A stretch of DNA of 64,000 bases from Prauserella salsuginis. Its GTDB lineage: Bacteria > Actinomycetota > Actinomycetes > Mycobacteriales > Pseudonocardiaceae. The stretch covers positions 186,001 to 250,000 of the forward strand of contig NZ_JANBBF010000010.1 of the NCBI RefSeq assembly GCF_024648885.1, in the 5' to 3' direction. Shown here piece by piece: positions 1-7,603 of this stretch. Positions within the stretch are counted from its first letter, which is position 1; every line of letters starts with the position of its first letter. The notes beneath the pieces are model-generated. The model had not been told where the DNA came from, did no database searches, and saw only the letters and a program-made list of their open reading frames with translations. The position numbers were made by a program, and so were the translations under genes.

Positions 1-706
1 GCCCGGTGATGAACATGCGCAGCGGGCGGTTCAGCTGATACAAGCCGCTGCGGCGTGCCTCGACCCGCCGCCCCACCCGCGTATGCTGGTCACGGCGACA
101 CCGGTCCAGCTCGCATACGTAGCGATCACGCCCGATCGGTACCAGCAAGCATCCGCACCGCGCGCACACCGCGTACACACCCTCGCGAACATACGACGCG
201 GGAACTGGATCGTAGCAGCGCTTGATCACGTCGTGCAGCAACTCGAGATCCAGGTCATCGCCCAGCGCGACGCGCTCGGCGTCGGTCAGCACCGGCTTGC
301 TGATCAACAGCTTGCGAAACGCGGTGTAGGACGCCGGGGCACGTGCGGCGCGGCATTCGGAGATTGCTTCCAGCATCAACTGGTTCTCGACCTGCTCGGC
401 GGCGACGTCGCGGGCGGCAATCCGCCATTCCCAGCACTGCTGCGTCGGCGTCCGCGTCAGCTCGTCTACCAAGAACGCCGATGCGCCATCGAAGTCCTCC
501 GGCAACGTCCACGGCCACTCCCCAATCGAACGCTCCGCCGCCCACCGGACCATCTCCGGCACACTGCCCGGCGGTGCATGTCCCTTGCCCAGGCACAGCA
601 GCACCAGCTGGTTATAGGTGTTCTGCACCGTCGCGTCGTACACCGGGTCACCCGGTCCGGATTGCTGCGACAACCGCACGATGGCGCTAGCCACCATCCG
701 CAGCAT
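1..706 (-). CDS. Partial pPIWI-RE-associated nuclease-like protein (N-terminal part)
   Basis: The reading frame is open from an ATG at 706 to the left edge of the window, about 235 codons, with no stop, so the C-terminus is missing. A GAAGGCGAG ribosome-binding site precedes the ATG. The visible part has an alpha-helical N-terminus and a zinc-ribbon-like segment (CARCG then CELDRC) followed by a basic stretch and LNRPLRMFITG. From memory, this order (helical N-domain, C-x2-C zinc ribbon, RPLR-F-TG) matches the restriction-endonuclease-fold partner of bacterial pPIWI-RE systems, whose nuclease core would lie beyond the edge. It starts 22 bases after the stop of the upstream nuclease gene, so they probably share an operon. 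The family call is inference; the partial status and the Cys motifs are seen directly. Confidence 0.55.
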   Translation of the reverse strand, partial: MLRMVASAIVRLSQQSGPGDPVYDATVQNTYNQLVLLCLGKGHAPPGSVPEMVRWAAERSIGEWPWTLPEDFDGASAFLVDELTRTPTQQCWEWRIAARDVAAEQVENQLMLEAISECRAARAPASYTAFRKLLISKPVLTDAERVALGDDLDLELLHDVIKRCYDPVPASYVREGVYAVCARCGCLLVPIGRDRYVCELDRCRRDQHTRVGRRVEARRSGLYQLNRPLRMFITG

Positions 707-728
707 GTTCTCGCCTTCGAAGAAGCCG

Positions 729-2369
729 TCAGCCTTCGGCTGAGGCGGCCGCTGGTCCTGGCTCAGCACTGGTCTCGTCGTCCTTCTGCTCGGGGCCAAC
801 CCCTGGGTAGCTAGGGCACCACTGAGATACCGGACACCACTGACATTCTTTGCCGGGGCGCGCGTCGAAGACGCTGTCCTCCCGCCATGGACCAGCCCAT
901 TCGCGCAGAACCCGCCGCGCGGTTTTCACCCGTTCGGAGTCGGTCGGGTCAATCGGGACAATCTCCGCCCCGGATGGGCGCAGGATCTCCAACTCGACTC
1001 GGCCCGCACCGCCAGGACCGAGAGCATCCCCGGCCAGCGCCGTAACGCCCAGGGCGAGCTGCGGGTACTCCTCCAGCGGGTCGGAGAAGGACGACCTGGG
1101 CTTCTGCGTGGTCTTGAGTTCGCGCCACACCCACCGACCCTCCTCCCGGTACACCAGATCGGGTTTGGCCACCACGACGGCGCGGGCCACCAGGTCCAGG
1201 AAAGTCAGCTGCGGCTCCACCCGGACCGAGTCCACCTCGGGCGCGTCCCGAAACGGACACACCTCCACGTGGCGGGCCAGCATCCGCGCACCGGCCGCGG
1301 CGTCCTCGCCCGTCACCCGCCAATCGCCGGCCGACCAATCTGAAACAGCATCCGGCATCGCGTCCAAGTCGCAGCCGTCACGCTGTTGATCGTGCACCTT
1401 CTCCAGCCAGGCATGCACCGCCTGCCCAAGCGCGGCCTCCTGGCTGTACTCGTAAGAACGCGGCAGATGCACCGCCCTCAGATACGCCTGGGCCGGACAC
1501 TTGCGGTGGTATCGAAGTCCACTGATCGACACCGTTCGCAGAGGCCCCTGCCCGGACTCGACACCAAGCAGCCCCGGCGTACGCACCGGTCCACGGCACA
1601 CTGCGACCCGCTTACACTCTCCACACCCAAACCCCGGCTCCAACGCTTCGCCATGCGCGATCTCAACGACCTGGGTCCGACCATGCGTCGCGAAGTACTC
1701 CTCCACCTCCTGCGCCGTCGCGTCTAGGAGCTCTTTCACTGATCCGTCGGCCAACCCGACCTCGATTACCCGGACCCGCTCAGCACCCTCACGCCCAGAC
1801 GGGCGGAACGGTTCCGACCACGGCTGCGGCCACGATGCAGGGGCCCCGAACGCAGCAACGAACGCCGCGATCGCGACCTCCGAGGGGCCGCGTTCACGAG
1901 CTTCGCCCAGTCGTAGGAACCGAAACTCACGCAGCGCGCCATCCCCAGACTCATACCGCCGCCCCCACGCGTACAACTCCCACACCATCGACGGCAGAAT
2001 CCGCTGCGCAACCCACCAGTCACGCACCGGGCGCAGCACGGCATCGTCCCGCGAACACGCCCGAAGATACGCGCGCGTCGCGTGTTCAGCGAAACGATCG
2101 ACGCCGGGATGTGTCTCAATGTCGTCACTCCGTACTACAGAAAGTGCCGTGGCAAGATCAGCGCCGTCGAACTCGATCTGGTCCAGTGTCGCCATCACCG
2201 GACGGAACACAAAATCGTCCAACCGTTCCCGGGGAAACCGTGCGACCGTGGCCGATCTCGGGCGCGTCTTCCACCTCACGGAGCAGTCGCAGGTCGCCTC
2301 GCTTTCCCGGGCCGCTCCAGCAGCGACGCGAATGAGATCGACGGTAGGAAGTGGGCCGCCTACGTCCAC
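729..2369 (-). CDS. Cas4/RecB-like PD-(D/E)XK nuclease with cysteine cluster
   Basis: The protein is about 546 residues. The C-terminal half carries a PD-(D/E)XK nuclease core: KPD at D404 and E417-x-K419 in the segment RELKT. It is flanked by cysteines at C291 (RKCPAQAYL) and at C509, C512 and C518 (CQWCPVSQWC). This is the layout of Fe-S nucleases such as Cas4 and AddB. A second Cys group (GCGECKRVAVC) lies near residue 250. The N-terminal 240 residues are not recognised. The start is uncertain. The listed start is a GTG at 2369, but a different frame from an ATG at 2475 encodes a convincing N-terminus that runs past this point (see findings). It is the first gene of a minus-strand operon with the partial nuclease-partner gene. 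A role in DNA defence or repair is inferred. Confidence 0.7.
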   Translation of the reverse strand: MDVGGPLPTVDLIRVAAGAARESEATCDCSVRWKTRPRSATVARFPRERLDDFVFRPVMATLDQIEFDGADLATALSVVRSDDIETHPGVDRFAEHATRAYLRACSRDDAVLRPVRDWWVAQRILPSMVWELYAWGRRYESGDGALREFRFLRLGEARERGPSEVAIAAFVAAFGAPASWPQPWSEPFRPSGREGAERVRVIEVGLADGSVKELLDATAQEVEEYFATHGRTQVVEIAHGEALEPGFGCGECKRVAVCRGPVRTPGLLGVESGQGPLRTVSISGLRYHRKCPAQAYLRAVHLPRSYEYSQEAALGQAVHAWLEKVHDQQRDGCDLDAMPDAVSDWSAGDWRVTGEDAAAGARMLARHVEVCPFRDAPEVDSVRVEPQLTFLDLVARAVVVAKPDLVYREEGRWVWRELKTTQKPRSSFSDPLEEYPQLALGVTALAGDALGPGGAGRVELEILRPSGAEIVPIDPTDSERVKTARRVLREWAGPWREDSVFDARPGKECQWCPVSQWCPSYPGVGPEQKDDETSAEPGPAAASAEG

Positions 2370-2543
2370 CTACGACCTCGGCAAGATACTCGACGATCTC
2401 ATCCGACCAAATAACATCATGCGCCGCATCGTATCCAGACGGTTGAAGCTCCTCAAGGATTCTGCGCAGGGCCATTCGGCTGAAAGGATATGCCTGCTCC
2501 TCAGAAGAACTGGAACCTCAGTCCCGGCTACGAAAGGCCGCCG

Positions 2544-2981
2544 TCAGCTGTCTTGGTAGTCCTCGATGTCGCAGCCGTCTAGGTCGAAGCGGCGAAGGAG
2601 CTTGAGGGCGCGGTCGGAGACGACCAACGATGCCCGTCGGTCGACGCCGATATCATCTACGCCTGCCTGTCCGAAGATTTTCAGCCAGACGAACTCCGGG
2701 AATTCGCGAACATCCATGTCTTTTCGCAGCTCTTCGGCTTCTGGTGTCACGGTAAGTTGCATATCGGCGAGTTCGAATGACCCGAAACCCGATTCGTGGA
2801 GTGCTTTCCCCAGCTCGGCGGATATGACGAAGCAGGGGAAGGATTCGAGGATGTCCGATCCGAACCACGCGCTGATGACGTACTCGAGCTGGTGGACGAC
2901 CGGCGGATGCGTGGACGTGTCGAGCACCGTGCCAGCGCCGAGCTCGCCCGCCACGTCGGGACGAAGCAGGTAGTATCTCAC
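2544..2981 (-). CDS. Immunity-like protein, paralogue 3 of 3 (Imm11/DUF1629-like)
   Basis: This is the most distal of three tandem paralogues (about 145 residues each) behind a toxin gene. The GTG at 2981 was chosen because the product then aligns end to end with its two paralogues (RYYLLRPDVAGELG against MPYYSLEPAAPGELG) and a GGAGGGG motif lies upstream. Shared features are an N-terminal GELG segment, the block SFPCFVIS, and a C-terminal VVSDRALKLLRR followed by CDIEDY. The overall pattern resembles the Imm11/DUF1629 immunity group. Sequence divergence is greatest in this copy, which suggests specialisation against a different toxin variant. It is separated from paralogue 2 by about 100 bases. 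The immunity role is inferred from position. Confidence 0.65.
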   Translation of the reverse strand: MRYYLLRPDVAGELGAGTVLDTSTHPPVVHQLEYVISAWFGSDILESFPCFVISAELGKALHESGFGSFELADMQLTVTPEAEELRKDMDVREFPEFVWLKIFGQAGVDDIGVDRRASLVVSDRALKLLRRFDLDGCDIEDYQDS

Positions 2982-3081
2982 GTTGCAGTGGTCCCCTCCG
3001 ACGCCTTGGCGCCGTCTGCCCCCGGGGGCGCCCCGTGGAAGTCGGGCGAGCACGCGGCGTTTGAAAGTTGTCGTTGCCCGG

Positions 3082-3522
3082 TCAGTCTGCGTCGTAGTCC
3101 TCGATGTCGCAGTTTTCGAGGTTTCCCTGCTGTAGAGCGGCGAGGCCGCGGTCGGAGACGACGAGTTGGCCGATGGCGGTGGTGCCAAGGTCATTCACGC
3201 CGGCCGTTCCGGTGACGAAGAGCCAGCGGATGCCGGGGATGGCGGCGCGTTCATCGTCGGGTGCGTCCTCGGAGACGGTCACCTCGACGTCGCGAAGTTC
3301 GTAGTGGTCGAGTTCGCTGTTCTCGATGGTGGCGGCGAGTGTCTCCGAGATGAAGTAGCACGGGTAGGACTCGATCAGGTCATCGCCGAGCCATCCGTCG
3401 AGATGCAGGTGTGCGTGCGTAACTCGTGGAGGGTGGACTGATGTGTCCATCACTACGTGATCGCCGAGTTCGCCAGGTGCAGCAGGTTCGAGGGAGTAGT
3501 AGGGCATCGTGCCATCGAACAC
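3082..3522 (-). CDS. Immunity-like protein, paralogue 2 of 3 (Imm11/DUF1629-like)
   Basis: Acidic protein of about 141-146 residues, clearly homologous to both neighbours: PYYSLEPAAPGELGDHVVMD, the block LIESYPCYFISETLA, and LVVSDRGLAALQQ followed by CDIEDYDAD. The start may be the GTG at 3522, with a GGGGAG motif upstream that overlaps the stop of paralogue 1. Alternatively it is the ATG at 3507, where the paralogues begin to align. No signal peptide or membrane segment is visible, so it should act in the cytosol, as expected for an antitoxin protecting the producer or its siblings. It is co-transcribed with the toxin gene upstream. The function is inferred from context and acidic character. 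Confidence 0.65.
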   Translation of the reverse strand: MFDGTMPYYSLEPAAPGELGDHVVMDTSVHPPRVTHAHLHLDGWLGDDLIESYPCYFISETLAATIENSELDHYELRDVEVTVSEDAPDDERAAIPGIRWLFVTGTAGVNDLGTTAIGQLVVSDRGLAALQQGNLENCDIEDYDAD

Positions 3523-3533
3523 CGGCGAGGTGT

Positions 3534-3962
3534 CTACTCCCCGGCGTACTCGATGACGTCGCAGTGGTCGATGTTGTGTTGCCGCAGAATTTCAAGAGCT
3601 TGGTCGGACACGACCATGCGACCCGTGGAGGTTGCGCCAATGTCGTCCTGCCCTGCTTGTCCGGTCAGGACGAGCCAATGGAGGTGTGGTACAGATGCCC
3701 GTTCCTCGTCCGGGAGGTCTTCGGACAAGGAAACTTCCACGCTGCGTAGTTCGTAATGGCCGAGTCGGCTAGATTCTAGTGTCTTTGCCAGATCATCAGA
3801 GATGAATAGGCATGGGTAAGATTCGATGAGCTCGTCACCGAACCACGAGTCGATTTCCAGGTGCGCATGGTCGATGCGCGGCGGATGGACGCTGGGGTCC
3901 ATGACAACGTTGTCTCCCAACTCTCCTGGTGCTGCCGGGCGGAGTTTGTAGTGGGTCATCAT
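3534..3962 (-). CDS. Immunity-like protein, paralogue 1 of 3 (Imm11/DUF1629-like)
   Basis: This 142-residue acidic protein is encoded three bases after the toxin stop codon, the usual position of a cognate immunity gene. A GAGGTGACCG ribosome-binding site precedes the ATG. It shares the family blocks: THYKLRPAAPGELGDNVVMD near the N-terminus, ELIESYPCLFISDDLA in the middle, and MVVSDQALEILRQHN with CDVIEY at the end. Being directly adjacent to the toxin, it is the best candidate for the protein that binds and neutralises the C-terminal toxin domain. The two downstream copies look like duplications. The assignment to an Imm11-like group is by pattern resemblance only. Confidence 0.68.
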   Translation of the reverse strand: MMTHYKLRPAAPGELGDNVVMDPSVHPPRIDHAHLEIDSWFGDELIESYPCLFISDDLAKTLESSRLGHYELRSVEVSLSEDLPDEERASVPHLHWLVLTGQAGQDDIGATSTGRMVVSDQALEILRQHNIDHCDVIEYAGE

Positions 3963-3965
3963 CGG

Positions 3966-5093
3966 TCACCTCACTGGGGGGTTGAACTCGTGGCCGTACT
4001 TGTTGTCTATATGTGTAGCGAAGTCTAGAAGTTCTTCTGTGGTGGCGTTCGGATGCTTTTCGTAGAAATCATTCCAGTCTTTCCTTATTTCACTCAAGTG
4101 TAGTCTACTGTTGGATTCTTTGGGGATCCCGCGGAGGTTTTCGTAGGAGTGCATTTCCGCTGCCGTGATCCCGTTATCGGGGTACTGCTTGAGCGCTTTC
4201 TGTTCGACGGCGTGGTGGACGACGACCTTGCCTTCGAGGTCGGGGTGCTTTTCGAAGAAGGTTTTGCGGTAGTTGGTGTGGGTGGCGTGGCCGAACTTCG
4301 CGGGTGCGTGTCCTGCGGCTTTGGCGATGTCGGTGGCCTTGTCCGCGGCCTTGCCGGCGGTGGCGGCCCATCCGGCGAAGGGGACGGCGGCGGCTCCGGA
4401 GATGGCGGCTTCGGTGTAGCGGCCTTGCCCGGCGTACCAGGCGGCGTTGGTGCCGTCGGCGAGTTCGCCGATGCCTGGAATGAGGCCGGCGAGGTCGAGG
4501 GCGCCGTGGCCCATTTTGCTGAGGGTGGTTTCCTCTTCGGCCGGGGTGATGCTGCGGAGGGCTTGCGCGGTGTCGTCGGCGACCTGTTTGAGTTGGTGGC
4601 GTGCCCGGTTGAGGGTGTCGCGGGCTGCCTGTCGGGTCGATTCGCCGGGGTCGGAGAACGGTTCGACGGTGATGCACGTCGGGTTGCCGGCGGCGGCGTT
4701 GGCCTGGTTCTGGCGGGTGGCGTCGGCGACTGCTTGATCGTGGTTGGCCTGGGCTTTCGCGGTCTGCTGCTGCGCCTGCTTCCACAGTTCGATGGCCTCG
4801 CGTGCTTGGCCCTGTGCCCAGCGCAGTGTTCCGGCGTAGAGCCCGAGGACCTCGCCGGCGTAGGTCAACGAGTCACCGGCCTCGTACCACTTGGTCGGTT
4901 CGTAGGAGAACTCGTCGCGGAAGGCGTTCGCTGCTGGTCCGGTCCATGCGCCCGTGTCGATCGCTCGCAGTCCGATCGCGGCGTTGACGGCCTGCTTGCC
5001 GCGCGCGTTGAGGATCTTGACGTTCTTGTCGATCGCTTCGGGGTTGCCCTGGATCAGTGCTCGCGGGTTGTCGGTCTCGCCCAGTTCAGCCAT
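3966..5093 (-). CDS. Polymorphic toxin: T7SS/WXG-like N-domain with C-terminal HNH-type toxin
   Basis: This 375-residue modular toxin has three parts. Residues 1-180 are helical, with a WTGPAANAF motif typical of WXG100/ESX-type export domains, then a Gln/Ala-rich coiled segment. Residues 200-260 (GIGELADGTNAAWYAGQGRY and on) resemble pre-toxin linker domains. Residues 275-375 form the toxin: VVVHHAVEQ (H293, H294), ENLRGIP, then LHLSEIRKDWNDFY (H332). The HH...N...LHxSxIRxxW pattern matches His-Me-finger (HNH/LHH/AHH-like) nuclease toxins, so DNA or RNA cleavage in a target cell is likely. The start overlaps the EspC-like gene by 8 bases and the stop is 3 bases before the first immunity gene, so this is a tight operon. 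The nuclease class is inferred. Confidence 0.78.
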   Translation of the reverse strand: MAELGETDNPRALIQGNPEAIDKNVKILNARGKQAVNAAIGLRAIDTGAWTGPAANAFRDEFSYEPTKWYEAGDSLTYAGEVLGLYAGTLRWAQGQAREAIELWKQAQQQTAKAQANHDQAVADATRQNQANAAAGNPTCITVEPFSDPGESTRQAARDTLNRARHQLKQVADDTAQALRSITPAEEETTLSKMGHGALDLAGLIPGIGELADGTNAAWYAGQGRYTEAAISGAAAVPFAGWAATAGKAADKATDIAKAAGHAPAKFGHATHTNYRKTFFEKHPDLEGKVVVHHAVEQKALKQYPDNGITAAEMHSYENLRGIPKESNSRLHLSEIRKDWNDFYEKHPNATTEELLDFATHIDNKYGHEFNPPVR

Positions 5094-5403
5094 CGGCCAC
5101 GTCCACAGCCGGGTCGTCGGGCAATGCGCCCTTGGCCTGCTGCTCGGCCTCGCGGTAGGCCTGGGCCGAGGCCTTCAAGGCTTGGCCGATCTCCTCGGCG
5201 TCGTCGACGAGTTCGTCGATCCGGTCGCTCCACCGGACGCAGACGTCCATGAGCGCGTTCCGCAGCGGCTCGTCACCGTACATTTCTGGCTCACCGGTCA
5301 AACTGCGCAGTTCGAAGTTGTCCTGTGCCTCGACGGCCTTCTGCACTGCGGTTCCGGCTTGTTCGAGCGTGTCGACATCGACGTGATAGCCCGGTCCGTC
5401 CAT
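5086..5403 (-). CDS. EspC/WXG-like type VII secretion partner
   Basis: The 105-residue acidic, helical protein begins MDGPGYHVDVDTLEQAG and continues with YGDEPLRNALMDVCVRWSD and a helical tail. This is typical of EspC-like (ESX-1 secretion-associated) proteins that accompany T7SS effectors. The ATG at 5403 follows GGGGGAGAA; a GTG at 5421 would add six residues. It is the first gene of the toxin operon and overlaps the toxin start by 8 bases, which suggests translational coupling and a 1:1 partner or chaperone role during export. No signal peptide or membrane segment is visible, as expected for T7SS substrates. No ESX core genes lie in the window, so the secretion machine must be elsewhere. 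Confidence 0.72.
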   Translation of the reverse strand: MDGPGYHVDVDTLEQAGTAVQKAVEAQDNFELRSLTGEPEMYGDEPLRNALMDVCVRWSDRIDELVDDAEEIGQALKASAQAYREAEQQAKGALPDDPAVDVADG

Positions 5404-5570
5404 TTCTCCCCCTGTAGCCACGCGTAACGGCAGGGTAACTACCGGAGCGACTCCGGAGTCAACCGAACACCGCGTCTACGAGTCGTCCGGTGAGAACGCA
5501 CACGTGCAGTGCACATGTGCTGTGGCGCTGTCGGCCCACCCTGTGTTGCCGCCGGCCAGGCGGGGCGGGT

Positions 5571-6278
5571 TCATTCGAGGGTGGTTCGGCCTTGTGCCAC
5601 GGCGGTGAGTCGGGCGCGGTCGGTGACCGTGATGAATTTGCGGGCTCGGGCGATGATGCCGTGGTCTTCGAACCGGGTCAGTTTCGTGATGAGGGTGGTG
5701 CGCCCGGTGGGGATGAAGTCGGCGAGGTCTTCGCGGGTCCAGGGGACGGTGAAGGCCCAGCCGTGTTGGGTGCGGTAGCCGCAGGTGTCGAGCAGGTAGT
5801 CGAGGCGTTCGGCGATGTGCTGGAAGCTGACCCGGGTTTGGGTCACGGTGCGTTGGTGCTGGGCGATGCGCATGCGTCGGTTGGCGATCACGAGCAGCCC
5901 GATGGCGGCCTCGGAGTGCTTGTCGAGGAACGCGCGGAATTCCGGTGCCGGGATGCGGCGCACGACGACGGTGCTCATGGCGACGACGCTGGCCATGCGC
6001 TGTGGGTGGTCCGGGTCGAGTACCGCGGCCTCGCCGATGAGGTCGCCGGCCGCGGCGATGTCGAGGATCACGGTGGCGCCGTTGGCGTCTTCGCCCACGA
6101 CCTGGGCGACGCCGGAGGTTACGAGCATGACCCATTCGCCGGGGTCGCCGACGTGGATGAGCCGTTCTCCGCGGGCGAATCGTGTCGAGATGCCGAGGTT
6201 GCCCAGTTCGCCGCGTAGCGGTTCGTCGAGCAGGTCCAGGAGCGTTCCGGGCCGGGGTTGTTTCGTGCCACCCACCAT
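5571..6278 (-). CDS. Crp/Fnr-family cyclic-nucleotide-responsive transcription regulator
   Basis: The 235-residue protein has the Crp/Fnr two-domain layout. Residues 30-125 form a cNMP-binding beta-roll (FARGERLIHVGDPGEWVMLV, then GDLIGEAAVL, the phosphate-binding-cassette region). A dimer helix follows, then a C-terminal winged helix near 180-215 (REDLADFIPTGRTTLITKL). The upstream 134-residue gene ends 11 bases before its start, so the two are probably one operon. Directly across the divergent promoter lies a class III cyclase-like gene, so the ligand may be made by the neighbour. A perfect palindrome at 6704-6727 is the obvious candidate operator. Ligand and targets are not known from the sequence. 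Confidence 0.85.
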   Translation of the reverse strand: MVGGTKQPRPGTLLDLLDEPLRGELGNLGISTRFARGERLIHVGDPGEWVMLVTSGVAQVVGEDANGATVILDIAAAGDLIGEAAVLDPDHPQRMASVVAMSTVVVRRIPAPEFRAFLDKHSEAAIGLLVIANRRMRIAQHQRTVTQTRVSFQHIAERLDYLLDTCGYRTQHGWAFTVPWTREDLADFIPTGRTTLITKLTRFEDHGIIARARKFITVTDRARLTAVAQGRTTLE

Positions 6279-6289
6279 GAGCGTTCAGG

Positions 6290-6694
6290 CTAGCCTTTCC
6301 CGTGTGGGGAGTCGTTGGTCGTTGTCGGTTCCGGCCACGTGTCGTGCGGGTGGTCGGAACCGGTGAACAGGCCGAGTCTGACCAGTTCTCGTCGTATCCA
6401 GTCGGCGAGCTGGTGGAGTTCGCCGCCCGCGAGTTCGTCCTCATAGGCCAGTAACACCGGATGCGGCCGGCCGGTTCGATGGCGGGCCGCGTGGTGCAGA
6501 GCCTGGCGCACATCGGAGGTCTGCAGCGGACGGACGTGCCGTCCGATTCCGGGACGCAGGGCTGGTTTGAGCACCATCACGGCCTCGACGGTCTCTGCGA
6601 GCGAGAAGTGGTGTTCCACGGTGATCGCGAGCTTGTGCTCACCATCGACCATCCGGCGCCCGATCGTTCCCATGATCTTCAGGGGACCACGCAT
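6290..6694 (-). CDS. Hypothetical protein upstream of the Crp/Fnr gene
   Basis: The 134-residue protein is of no recognised family. It starts at an ATG at 6694 (an in-frame ATG at 6673 is an alternative) and is probably cytosolic, with no signal peptide or membrane helix. Visible features are a histidine-rich middle (ALHHAARHRTGRPHP) and an amphipathic helix (LHQLADWIRRELVRLGLF). It lies first in a two-gene operon with the Crp/Fnr regulator, 10 bases downstream of a 24-bp palindrome and divergent from the cyclase gene. This conserved-looking arrangement suggests it belongs to the same signalling unit. No function can be assigned. Confidence 0.55.
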   Translation of the reverse strand: MRGPLKIMGTIGRRMVDGEHKLAITVEHHFSLAETVEAVMVLKPALRPGIGRHVRPLQTSDVRQALHHAARHRTGRPHPVLLAYEDELAGGELHQLADWIRRELVRLGLFTGSDHPHDTWPEPTTTNDSPHGKG

Positions 6695-6703
6695 GCGCCG
6701 GTC

Positions 6704-6727
6704 CGAACGTTCACCGGTGAACGTTCG
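6704..6727. promoter_or_regulatory. Perfect 24-bp palindrome, candidate operator
   Basis: CGAACGTTCACC is followed directly by its exact reverse complement, GGTGAACGTTCG, with no spacer. It contains two GAACGTTC sub-palindromes at the ends. It sits between the divergent 134-residue/Crp operon (ATG at 6694) and the cyclase-like gene (ATG at 6872), where a dimeric regulator could control both. Because a Crp/Fnr protein is encoded next door, autoregulation is the simplest idea, but the sequence does not look like the E. coli CRP site. Confidence 0.6.
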
Positions 6728-6871
6728 CGGCTGACGGTTGATGCCGGGTGATATCCGAACCGGGAATCGGCCGCATCAAGTGCCTGATGCGTTCAGCGGC
6801 GAACCGAAAATCCGTTCCGGCGGCTCCACACTCCGTTCCGTGATCATTACGACACGGAGGGATGGGATCTG

Positions 6872-7603
6872 ATGGCGCTGTTGTCGTGCGCCAGGTACGA
6901 GGCGCAGTCGCACGCCGTGTTGGCCATCGACATGGTCGGGTCGTCGAGAGCGCCCGACGACCTTCTCGACCCGATGAAGTCCGAGCTGGAACAGCTCCTG
7001 GACCACGCGCTCGGCTCGGTAGGGCTGGACAGTGGACAGGCACGGCACTTCCGCGAAACCGGTGACGGCGTCATGGTCGCCTACCCCGAACGCCACCTCG
7101 TCGCGCTGACCGAAGTGGTGTTCTATCTCGACCACCTCCTGCGCACCCGCAATCGCCATGCGCGATTCCCGATTCGGGCGCGTGTGGCAGTGCACGTGGG
7201 TCCAATGCACGAGAACGGTCGGTACCACCGGACCTACATCACCTTGACCCGGCTCCTGTCGGCCAGGGCGTTCTGCGACGTGGTCGCTCACTGGTGCCGG
7301 CGCGATACGACCGGCGAACGGTTCGGTGCGGCACTCATCATGAGCGAGACGGTCTGGACTCGGATCGTCGAGCCGTGCCGTGTTCCCCTCGTGCCCGCCG
7401 CGCGGTGCGCCCGAGTCACCGTGACGACCGAGGACTTCCACGGCCATGCGTGGCTGCATTTCCCGGGCCTGGAAGCCGATACCGCCCTCACCACCTGCTA
7501 TCTCGACAACTTGCCGGACCGGCGCAGCGGGACAAGCGCCGAGGGGGCGGTCCCGTACTCCGACACGGCCACCTCGTGTGTCGGGTGGTGGGGATATGCC
7601 TGA
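6872..7603 (+). CDS. Class III nucleotidyl-cyclase-like protein
   Basis: The 243-residue soluble protein resembles a single cyclase homology domain. The first metal-binding aspartate is in LAIDMVGSS (about residue 20) and the second in ETGDGVMVAYP (about residue 65). A RVAVHVGPM strand follows, then a YITLTRLLSARA helix at the place of the usual VN-x-AARL segment. Both metal aspartates are present, so the protein may be catalytic, but the purine-specifying residues are not clear. The 3' end overlaps the next gene by 8 bases. The divergent neighbour is a cNMP-binding regulator, which suggests a local synthase-sensor pair. Similar small cyclase-like proteins also occur in bacterial conflict systems. 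Confidence 0.65.
   Translation: MALLSCARYEAQSHAVLAIDMVGSSRAPDDLLDPMKSELEQLLDHALGSVGLDSGQARHFRETGDGVMVAYPERHLVALTEVVFYLDHLLRTRNRHARFPIRARVAVHVGPMHENGRYHRTYITLTRLLSARAFCDVVAHWCRRDTTGERFGAALIMSETVWTRIVEPCRVPLVPAARCARVTVTTEDFHGHAWLHFPGLEADTALTTCYLDNLPDRRSGTSAEGAVPYSDTATSCVGWWGYA

Noticed and set aside
4149-5252. 367-codon plus-strand frame opposite the toxin gene
   Set aside because: Gly/Val-rich low-complexity shadow of the toxin, which has recognisable export and nuclease domains.
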